Origin: an uncultured bacterium
GTDB taxonomy: Bacteria > Patescibacteriota > Gracilibacteria > Absconditabacterales > Absconditicoccaceae
Length of the DNA stretch: 17,323 bases
Direction of reading: 5' to 3'
Assembly: GCA_937906635.1 (NCBI GenBank)
Contig: CALCYP010000062.1
Location: forward strand, 1 to 17,323
Numbering within the stretch: position 1 is the first letter of the stretch; each line of letters opens with the position of its first letter. Position numbers and translations under genes: made by a program. Below, in pieces: positions 9,436 to 14,440 of this stretch. A model generated the notes under the pieces. The model was not told the origin of the DNA. It made no database searches and saw only the letters and a list, made by a program, of their open reading frames with translations.

Positions 9436-9610
9436 TGATATTCTCCAAAAAATAGCGAGTGAGATATTATAAATTTTTTTTATTTTCTGTTTTCGGGGGG
9501 TGGGGGTCTTTCTTTTTCCTTGTTTTAACCTTGTTTTTTGTCTACTTTTGTCTAACTTTTTTACTTTTTAAAAGTGAAAATTGAAAATTCCAGGTAATAC
9601 CTACATACTT

Positions 9611-9640
9611 TACTTTGCACAAGTTATATTGTGCAAAGTA
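9611..9640. repeat. Perfect 12-bp inverted repeat
   Basis: TACTTTGCACAA (9611-9622) is the exact reverse complement of TTGTGCAAAGTA (9629-9640), with a 6-base spacer. Without an adjacent U-run on the plus strand, it is more likely a protein-binding site than a terminator. A degenerate half-site, TTGTGTAAAGT, follows at 9653-9663. Confidence 0.6.
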
Positions 9641-9803
9641 GAATAAAAAAATTGTGTAAAGTTATAATAGTTATTGACTGGTATTTCTTCGTTTTTGGGT
9701 ATTATATATTTTTTACAAATTATAATTTATCGTTTGTGTTTATTACATATTCGTATAATAGAATAGTATTATATATAAGTATTATCTTATCAAAATGAAG
9801 TAA

Positions 9804-9951
9804 TTCTGTGATGCTGTGTAAATTGTGTCAGTCTGATTTTTAAAATGGAGTATTTTGTGATCTGTTGTATTTTGCTGTATTTTGTTGTATTGTGTTGTAT
9901 TTCTCTTTTATTGTTTCATGTTGTTTTGTTTAAATTGTATTATTCTGTGAT
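9804..9951. repeat. TTYTGTGAT direct repeats and four 10-bp tandem repeats
   Basis: TTCTGTGAT (9804), TTTTGTGAT (9853) and TTCTGTGAT (9943) are followed by CTGTT or GCTGTG. Between the second and third lie four tandem 10-base units, TGTTGTATTT, TGCTGTATTT, TGTTGTATTG and TGTTGTATTT (9863-9902). The 10-base period equals one DNA turn. TTATCAAAAT also recurs at 9788, 9961 and 9997. These may be regulator sites or a second, iteron-like cluster. Confidence 0.5.
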
Positions 9952-10125
9952 CTGTTATTGTTATCAAAATAGAATTGTCTGATATTTCCAAAATTATCAA
10001 AATTTTTGTATTTTTCTATCATTTTTTTGTATTTTGTCAATTTATTTATTTTTTGTATTTTGTAGTTATAAACTGCTTTTTCTTATTTTATATTTTCAAA
10101 TTATGTACTTTTTTTGAAAATTCTC

Positions 10126-10153
10126 TTGATTTTTTATTTTTTTTGATTATAAT
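10126..10153 (+). promoter_or_regulatory. Early rightward promoter
   Basis: TTGATT (10126-10131), 16-base spacer, TATAAT (10148-10153). The -10 context GATTATAAT is shared with the promoter at 13997-14024, which also has a 16-base spacer. Transcription from about 10160 would produce a roughly 220-base structured leader before the first early gene. Confidence 0.65.
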
Positions 10154-10203
10154 GATAACGTCAAAATGAATGAAGGAGATATTTAACACAAAATAAAGGG
10201 TTG

Positions 10204-10346
10204 TAAATAGTCAATATTATAAGTTTGTTGTCTTTGTTGTGCTGTGCAATGTTTTATTTTCTCAATACCATATAATGTTTTTACGTTGCAACTACACCAG
10301 CAACAATAAAGAACTACACCAGCAAACTTATAATATGGACTATTTA
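10204..10346 (+). repeat. Long inverted repeat in the early leader
   Basis: The 27-base arms 10204-10230 and 10320-10346 are complementary at 25 of 27 positions. One of the two exceptions becomes a G-U pair in plus-strand RNA. The stem can be extended inward with bulges (TCTTTGTTG with CAATAAAGA). The 3' arm contains two exact copies of AACTACACCAGCAA (10290-10303 and 10312-10325), 22 bases apart. It sits between the early promoter and the first early gene. Confidence 0.65.
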
Positions 10347-10379
10347 ATAATGTCCTTTTTACTTACTTATCTTATTAAA

Positions 10380-10691
10380 ATGATGAAACAACAAACACTA
10401 AAACATTTTACTTGTGAATATTACAAAACAAAAAATTGACTAAACTTTTATACAATTACAAACAAAAAAACATGAAATTGGACGTCAAAACGACGAGATA
10501 ACGATGAAAACCCTGATAAAACAGCACGATATACACTTGTAAATGATTATATCTATGAGAAAAAATATGATGAAATGCTAAAAATGTACAAAACGACCAA
10601 CGACTATAAATTAGCTTGGAAAATGTTGAAAAAATCAGAAATTTATGAGGAGTTGGAAATTGAGAAAAAACTTTTACTTGCTAACTTGTAA
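10380..10691 (+). CDS. Unknown basic early protein
   Basis: 103 residues starting MMKQQTLKHFTCEYYKTKNG and ending in TAA. It is Lys/Tyr-rich and hydrophilic, with a helical C-terminal half (Y-D-E-M-L-K-M-Y-K-T-T-N-D-Y-K-L-A-W-K-M-L). Two TGA codons are read as Gly. The frame is open further upstream to 10239, but that part lies inside the inverted repeat and looks non-coding, so the ATG-ATG in the recurrent TTACTTA...ATGATGAAA context was chosen. First gene of the rightward early block. No family recognised. Confidence 0.6.
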
Positions 10692-10709
10692 AAACGCATA
10701 CGCGTTTTT
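10690..10709 (+). terminator. Intrinsic terminator after first early gene
   Basis: AAAAACGC (10690-10697) pairs with GCGTTTTT (10702-10709) around a 4-base loop, directly overlapping the stop codon and ending in five T. Confidence 0.75.
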
Positions 10710-10743
10710 GAAAAAAATATTTATATCTTAAAAAATTAAAAAA

Positions 10744-10821
10744 ATGAATAGAAAAACAATTGAAAAATTACAAAGTAAAATTTCAGAAATTAAAAACTGA
10801 AATTTTAGTATTTATTACTAA
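10744..10821 (+). CDS. 25-residue small protein
   Basis: ATG to TAA, 26 codons, starting MNRKTIEKLQSKISEIKNGN. It is a single charged helix followed by F-S-I-Y-Y. It is short, but it is preceded by the same box (TTTATATCTTAAAAAATTA) that precedes the gene at 11068, and it lies between a terminator and the next gene with normal spacing, which argues that it is translated. Function unknown. Confidence 0.45.
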
Positions 10822-10844
10822 TTTTATCTTTTAACCAATAAAAA

Positions 10845-11042
10845 ATGGATACAAGAGACGTTTATAATTATTTTTATGATTTATTAGACCAAGACCAAAT
10901 GAAGTTGGAAGTTTTGGGGGCTCTTATGGACATTAATGGCGACACACAGTGAATAATTGACTTTATAGACTATTACGACATTGATTTGGATGAATTAGAT
11001 GAACAATTAAAAGAATTTTACAACGAAAATAAATTATACTAA
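10845..11042 (+). CDS. Highly acidic 65-residue early protein
   Basis: Starts MDTRDVYNYFYDLLDQDQMK. Asp and Glu greatly outnumber Lys and Arg (about 18 to 4), with acids clustered as D-Y-Y-D-I-D-L-D-E-L-D-E. One TGA-Gly. Small, strongly acidic early phage proteins are often DNA mimics that block host nucleases or regulators, but the sequence shows only charge, not mechanism. It is spaced 23 bases from the 25-residue gene and 25 bases from the next, in one transcription unit. Confidence 0.65.
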
Positions 11043-11067
11043 AAATTTTATATCTTAAAAAATTAAA

Positions 11068-11403
11068 ATGAAAAAAACAATTTTAAAAAAACTTGAAGAA
11101 GCACAAAACTATTGTGACAAGTATTATTATGATGAATGTCTATCCACTTTGTTTGAAATTTCAAATGAAGATGACAAGTATTATGAAGTTTTACAAGACT
11201 TTATTGACAAAGACACAGCGACAGAATTTTTGAAGCATGAATTAGAAAAATGAGGAATTGAAAGGCTTTATTATGCAATGTGAAATGTAAAACCTTATTG
11301 AAACGAATACATAAGGATAAACGCATATTGAAACCTTGAAGAAATTAGACAAGACGACCTGCAATGTGCTATTGATGAAATTAAAGACAGAATTGAATAC
11401 TAA
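11068..11403 (+). CDS. Unknown early protein
   Basis: 111 residues starting MKKTILKKLEEAQNYCDKYY. The N-terminal half is helical and acidic. The C-terminal half carries five TGA-Gly codons (K-G-G-I-E-R, M-G-N-V-K-P-Y-G-N-E-Y, A-Y-G-N-L), with three Y/M-G-N repeats at about ten-residue spacing. It has the TTTATATCTTAAAA box upstream and a strong terminator just downstream, closing the first early cassette. No family recognised. Confidence 0.65.
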
Positions 11404-11409
11404 AAACAA

Positions 11410-11431
11410 AAGGGGTCGAATTTGACCCCTT
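11410..11431 (+). terminator. Intrinsic terminator
   Basis: AAGGGGTC (11410-11417) pairs with GACCCCTT (11424-11431), 6-base loop, 8 bp, GC-rich for this genome. The sequence AACTTACTTTTTACTTACTT follows, which also leads the next gene. Confidence 0.75.
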
Positions 11432-11460
11432 AAACTTACTTTTTACTTACTTATTTATAA

Positions 11461-11613
11461 ATGATGAAAACCAAACAACTTAAAAACAACGTTTTGCAAG
11501 TTTTCTGCAAAAACTTACAACAGCAGCTCCAAGCCCTTGTTATGTATCCAAACTATTTGTTTGAAGTAAAAGGGCAAAATTGAGCAACTTTTTTATATTT
11601 TAAAATTAAATAA
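11461..11613 (+). CDS. 50-residue early protein
   Basis: Starts MMKTKQLKNNVLQVFCKNLQ and ends in TAA, 2 bases before the next ATG. Basic, Gln/Asn-rich N-terminal helix, then Y-L-F-E-V-K-G-Q-N-G-A-T-F-L-Y-F-K-I-K, a probable beta hairpin. The ATG-ATG start lies in the recurrent TTACTTATTTATAAATGATGAAA context. The last codons double as the T-rich upstream box of the next gene. No family recognised. Confidence 0.55.
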
Positions 11614-11615
11614 AG

Positions 11616-11822
11616 ATGAAAGACTTAAAAACTATATTTGAAAAATTAGACCTTATTCGAGGTTTATTGTATATTTATAACCATCAAAAAAGAGATAAAA
11701 ACATCACAAAAAAAGAGCTTGAAAGTTTAATTTCACAAATTGACTGGCAAGTAAATTGAATTGACTGAATAACACAACTTGAAAATTATGATAATTTGAA
11801 AAAATTAGTAAATGTTTTATAA
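11616..11822 (+). CDS. 68-residue early protein
   Basis: Starts MKDLKTIFEKLDLIRGLLYI and ends in TAA. All-helical charged protein; two TGA-Gly codons (N-G-I-D-G-I-T). Two helices separated by N-I-T-K-K-E-L-E-S-L suggest a small helical bundle. It is preceded by the TTTTATATTTTAAAATTAA box that lies inside the preceding gene. No family recognised. Confidence 0.6.
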
Positions 11823-11849
11823 ACTTTTTATATTATAAACTTATAAAAA

Positions 11850-12119
11850 ATGGATGAAAAAACAGCATATTATACAATAGAAGAACTATTGAAAAGTATA
11901 AACAAATGATATTTTGATATTTACCAAGATGCAATGGATGCGATCCGAGAAGGTATAGAATTTTCAGAAAAAATGCAAAAAGAAAATGAAGATATGGAAG
12001 ACAATAGAGAAATAGCATATGATGAAATAGCTGAACTTTACGACTATATAGAAGATAAAGAAATTATAGAAAAAGGATATATATTAGAAAAACTTGCAAA
12101 AATACAAAGTTATTGTTAA
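11850..12119 (+). CDS. Acidic 89-residue early protein
   Basis: Starts MDEKTAYYTIEELLKSINKG. About 25 acidic against 11 basic residues, concentrated in E-N-E-D-M-E-D-N-R-E and Y-D-E-I-A-E-L-Y-D-Y-I-E-D-K-E. Entirely helical. One TGA-Gly. It ends 8 bases before a strong terminator. Like the 65-residue protein at 10845 it has the charge of a DNA-mimic or inhibitor, without further evidence. Confidence 0.65.
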
Positions 12120-12127
12120 AGAGAAAT

Positions 12128-12147
12128 AGACCGCATTACTGCGGTCT
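12128..12147 (+). terminator. Intrinsic terminator
   Basis: AGACCGC (12128-12134) and GCGGTCT (12141-12147) with a 6-base loop, followed by GTTCCTTTTT. Closes the second early cassette. Confidence 0.8.
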
Positions 12148-12176
12148 GTTCCTTTTTATTACTTATCCGTTTGTAA

Positions 12177-12233
12177 ATGATGAAAAAATACAAACAGTTG
12201 AAATATAAAAAAATAAAAATAAAAAGCAAGTAA
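12177..12233 (+). CDS. Possible 18-residue lysine-rich peptide
   Basis: ATG-ATG then mostly Lys codons (M-M-K-K-Y-K-Q-L-K-Y-K-K-I-K) to TAA. It lies in the same ATGATGAAA start context as genes at 10380 and 11461, which is the main argument for translation. It could be a leader peptide or the decayed end of a lost gene. Confidence 0.3.
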   Translation: MMKKYKQLKYKKIKIKSK

Positions 12234-12262
12234 TTTTTATTTTATATTATTATTTTGAAAAA

Positions 12263-12556
12263 ATGGATGAAAAAAAAGTAGTAAATAACGATGAAATAAG
12301 AAGCTATACATTGACTGAATTATGTAAAAAAGACAATACGACCATCCCAACAATTAAAAAATGAAGCATTAAGAGAAATTACATAAAAGTAAGGTTTGAA
12401 AACAGTAAAGCAAAAATGCAATGTAAACAATGATATCAGAAAAAGCCTTATTCAATAAAGTATATAAGACTAAAAGACATTGAAAGAGTAATAGAAAAAT
12501 ATGGATGAAAAATAATTTTTAGAAATGATAAGTCATTATGGCAAAAATTAAAATAA
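12263..12556 (+). CDS. Small basic protein, paralogue of its neighbour; candidate regulator
   Basis: 97 residues starting MDEKKVVNNDEIRSYTLTEL. The N-terminal part (S-Y-T-L-T-E-L-C-K-K-D-N-T-T-I-P-T) could be a helix-turn-helix. The segment Y-I-R-L-K-D-I-E-R-V-I matches R-I-R-L-D-E-I-K-H-I-F in the next gene. Strongly basic. It overlaps the next gene by 19 bases, so the two are translationally coupled. Sited just upstream of the integrase, the pair are candidates for excisionase or integration control, which is inference from position and charge. Confidence 0.6.
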
Positions 12557-12843
12557 GCGATATAAAAAAAAGAGAAATTATAGACCATGTATATAATACA
12601 AGTGATAGCTTAATTAAATGCTATGAATTAAGGCAATTAGCTTTGCTTGAATGAAAAGATGCACAATATATAAAGAATGACCCACGTTTTTTACCTGTTA
12701 GAATAGATAGTACAATATATAGAATGAGAAGTGGTAAAAGGTGATATACAAAAACATATGTCATAAAACGAATTAGACTTGATGAAATAAAGCATATATT
12801 CAACCAAAGAACATGAAGAAAACTTGTTGTTGAATATTATTAA
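12538..12843 (+). CDS. Small basic protein, paralogue of its neighbour; candidate excisionase
   Basis: 101 residues starting MAKIKISDIKKREIIDHVYN. It is basic and has an N-terminal helical region, then F-L-P-V-R-I-D-S-T-I-Y-R-M-R-S-G-K-R-G, a strand-turn-strand stretch like the wing of a winged helix. The end K-R-I-R-L-D-E-I-K-H-I aligns with the upstream protein. Three TGA-Gly codons. A winged helix next to an integrase is the usual form of an excisionase, but no diagnostic motif is present. Confidence 0.6.
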
Positions 12844-12864
12844 AAAATTCAAAAAAACTAAAAC

Positions 12865-12900
12865 AAAAGACCAAAAAGAGTATAATTCTATTGGTCTTTT
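12865..12900 (+). terminator. Intrinsic terminator before integrase
   Basis: AAAAGACCAA (12865-12874) pairs with TTGGTCTTTT (12891-12900), 16-base loop, followed by more T. It separates the regulator pair from the integrase. Confidence 0.75.
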
Positions 12901-12921
12901 TTATTTTTATAATTTCAAAAA

Positions 12922-13896
12922 ATGAAAATAACAAATGAAATTCTACGAGAATACAAAAACCGACTAATTAACAAAAACTTTTCTACAAACACCATCCAAA
13001 ACTATACATGAGACATAGAAAAGTTTCTAATTTTTATAAAAAACAAAAATGGGCTTGGTGTTGTATCAGAAAACGAAATAACAATGAAAGAAATTGAGAA
13101 CCGAAAAACTGTCCAGCTACAAACAAAAACACCTCGTAATTCAATTTATTATACAAAACAACCTACACTTTCTCCATCTACAATTCAAACAAAAATAATT
13201 GCAATTAAAAATTTTCTAAAATTTTTGAATATTATCTATGATGAATGAATAGACTATAAAAAAATAGAGACAAAAAAATATACAAGCAATTATATTGAGA
13301 CAATAACACAAGAAGAGTTTAACACTTTTTTCAAACGAATAGGTGAAAAAGAAAAATACAAAATAAATTCATTGAGATCACAATTGTTTATAAACATATG
13401 ATATACGAGCGGTTTAAGAATATCAGAGATATTGAGTTTGAAAGCAAGCGACATAGAAAATTGAGAAGCAAGGATAACCTGAAAATGAAACAAACCAAGG
13501 CGAGTATTTTTCACAAAAAGCAGTCAAGCATTATTAAAAGAGTATATGTATGAGAGAGAGCAACCAATACCACGGACATGATACAAAGAAAGTTATTCAA
13601 ACAATGCTTTTATTAGCCATAATTCATGATATGACTATTGAAACATCATCAGAAAAGAAACTTTTTGTGCAATTATTAAAAAATATAGTGATGAAATGAA
13701 CGAACAATGAATAATAGATAAAAGAATAACTGCACATTGTTTGAGGCATAGTTATGCTACAAGACTATTAGAAGCATGAATGAATATTAGAGAAATACAA
13801 GAACTATTGGGACATAGCGATATACAAACAACAGAACACTATTGTCATGTATTACAAAGTAATTTGAAACAAAAAGTAAATGAAATTTTTATATAA
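12922..13896 (+). CDS. int: Tyrosine recombinase (phage integrase)
   Basis: 324 residues. The N-terminal core-binding domain (about 1-105) includes F-S-T-N-T-I-Q-N-Y-T-G-D-I-E-K-F. The catalytic domain has Arg166 (S-G-L-R-I-S-E), Lys188 (T-G-K-G-N-K), His272 and Arg275 (H-C-L-R-H-S-Y-A-T), His298 (L-L-G-H-S-D) and Tyr307 (T-T-E-H-Y-C-H-V), so all catalytic residues are present. Ten TGA codons, and those in T-G-K-G-N-K and L-L-E-A-G-M are invariant or near-invariant glycines, which supports the code independently of the terminase. It resembles the XerC/D type in length. The tRNA-like attP lies 190 bases downstream. It catalyses site-specific integration of the phage. Confidence 0.95.
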
Positions 13897-13939
13897 TTAT
13901 AAAATTTTTATACAAAAAGTAAATAATATAAATTTTTAC

Positions 13940-13962
13940 AAATGTAGGTTATACCTACATTT
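13940..13962 (+). terminator. Terminator of the integrase gene
   Basis: AAATGTAGGT (13940-13949) and ACCTACATTT (13953-13962) with a 3-base loop, then TTTTATTTTT. Confidence 0.8.
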
Positions 13963-13996
13963 TTATTTTTAAAAATAAAAAATATGTTAAAAAGTG

Positions 13997-14024
13997 TTGC
14001 AATTTTTAAAATTCTGATTATAAT
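13997..14024 (+). promoter_or_regulatory. Sigma70-type promoter reading into the attP region
   Basis: TTGCAA (13997-14002), 16-base spacer, TATAAT (14019-14024). The -10 context GATTATAAT matches the early promoter at 10148. Transcription from about 14031 would pass the tRNA-like segment and stop at the terminator ending 14187, giving an RNA of about 155 bases without a credible reading frame. Confidence 0.65.
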
Positions 14025-14086
14025 AGCCAACGAACAATTGTGATACGATATTTTGTATCATGGTGTTGGTGAGATAACTCGACCCC

Positions 14087-14128
14087 CTCTTAAGGATAAG
14101 GTCGAGGGTTCGAACCCCTCCACGCCTA
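14087..14128 (+). other. 3' half of a tRNA-Lys(CUU) gene: probable attP core
   Basis: The sequence matches canonical tRNA positions 32-73: anticodon loop CTCTTAA (14087-14093, anticodon CTT), 3' anticodon stem GGATA (14094-14098), variable loop AGGTC (14099-14103), T-stem GAGGG/CCCTC with loop TTCGAAC (14104-14120), 3' acceptor strand CACGCCT (14121-14127) and A73. No matching 5' acceptor, D-arm or 5' anticodon stem lies upstream (acceptor would need AGGCGTG, anticodon stem TATCC), so it cannot be a tRNA by itself. A 3' tRNA half next to an integrase is the classical attP that restores the host tRNA gene on integration. Confidence 0.7.
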
Positions 14129-14147
14129 AATTAAATATTTAATTTAG
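14126..14147. repeat. Perfect 22-bp AT palindrome at the end of the tRNA half
   Basis: CTAAATTAAAT (14126-14136) is the exact reverse complement of ATTTAATTTAG (14137-14147). It begins at the last acceptor bases. A binding site for integrase, excisionase or a bending protein at the attP edge would fit. Confidence 0.55.
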
Positions 14148-14154
14148 AAAATGG

Positions 14155-14187
14155 AAAACTCCGTGATAGAGAATATCACGGGGTTTT
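14155..14187 (+). terminator. Strong terminator downstream of attP
   Basis: A 14-bp stem (14155-14168 with 14174-14187, one G-U) contains CCGTGATA/TATCACGG around loop GAGAA and ends in TTTTT. The element TTCTTTTGTCTTTCAC follows (14187-14202). After integration this would end the host tRNA transcript if it stays next to the restored 3' end. Confidence 0.85.
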
Positions 14188-14202
14188 TCTTTTGTCTTTC
14201 AC
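14187..14202. repeat. Copy 3 of the TTCTTTTGYCTTTCA element
   Basis: TTCTTTTGTCTTTCAC directly after the terminator. It shares the core CTTTTGYCTTTCA with copies at 8791 and 9341, which flank other hairpins. Confidence 0.5.
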
Positions 14203-14233
14203 AAGAGTGTTCCAAACCCCCTATCATTTGTTC

Positions 14234-14321
14234 GAAGGTTGTCTAAAAAACAGATGTTATAGGTAGTGCGATAGGCACTAGACAACCTTCTATCGCACAA
14301 CCTATGGTGTCTGTTTTTTTT
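14234..14321 (+). ncRNA. Structured RNA: hairpin with upstream loop-complement (pseudoknot or switch)
   Basis: Helix B pairs 14245-14264 with 14300-14319, 20 bp with four G-U pairs that exist only in plus-strand RNA. Nested helix C pairs GTGCGATAG (14266-14274) with CTATCGCAC (14290-14298). Together they form one 29-bp hairpin with a single A-A mismatch, 15-base loop and a U8 tail, like an intrinsic terminator. The 12 bases just upstream (GAAGGTTGTCTA, 14234-14245) are a perfect complement of TAGACAACCTTC (14279-14290), which is almost wholly the apical loop. The result is either a pseudoknot or a switch between alternative stems. It lies upstream of the replication initiator gene. Confidence 0.75.
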
Positions 14322-14358
14322 CAAAGACATTATGTCGCACTCATGATAAGAGTATAAG

Positions 14359-14413
14359 AAAATAAATAGATATTATCGGTAGTGATATGCGATATATAAC
14401 ATCTATTTATTTT
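14359..14413 (+). ncRNA. Second, related hairpin with U-rich tail
   Basis: AAAATAAATAGAT (14359-14371) pairs with ATCTATTTATTTT (14401-14413). The 5' part, ATAGATATTATCGGTAGTG (14366-14384), matches ACAGATGTTATAGGTAGTG (14250-14268) of the first element at 16 of 19 positions. It ends 28 bases before the initiator ATG and is followed by TTATTTTTT, so it could attenuate that gene. Confidence 0.65.
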
Positions 14414-14440
14414 TATTTTTTAACAAAAACCAATGTAAAC

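Larger units (their letters stand above)
9287..10125. other. Non-coding control region between divergent gene blocks
   Basis: About 840 bases without a supported gene separate leftward virion genes from rightward early genes. The stretch holds a bidirectional hairpin, a repeated 13-base element, two operator-like repeats, a G-rich tract (9495-9507), a 12-bp inverted repeat, three copies of a TTYTGTGAT motif, four 10-bp tandem repeats and T-rich sequence. A hydrophobic frame at 9975-10169 follows the T-richness and is not considered a gene. A possible but weak leftward promoter (TTTTGA, 16 bases, TATAAT on the minus strand) lies at 9768-9795. Confidence 0.6.

Noticed and set aside
9287..9448. 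N-terminal extension of the first minus-strand gene
   Set aside because: In frame but crosses a hairpin and two operator-like repeats, and composition differs from the rest of the protein.
9495..9507. G-quadruplex from the GGGGGG-T-GGGGG tract
   Set aside because: Only two G-tracts are present; four are needed on one strand.
9975..10169. 64-residue hydrophobic plus-strand frame
   Set aside because: Phe/Ile/Tyr run produced by T-rich DNA; overlaps the early promoter and lacks the start context of real genes.
10166..10186. AAGGAG (10173-10178) as a ribosome site and the tiny frame MNEGDI
   Set aside because: No start codon at suitable distance downstream and a six-codon frame is not supportable.
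14055..14128. A complete tRNA gene at attP
   Set aside because: The upstream bases cannot form the 7-bp acceptor, a D-arm or the 5' anticodon stem; only positions 32-73 fit.
14151..14246. 31-codon frame MENSVIENITGFFF...
   Set aside because: Runs through a strong terminator and into the structured RNA; better explained by those elements.
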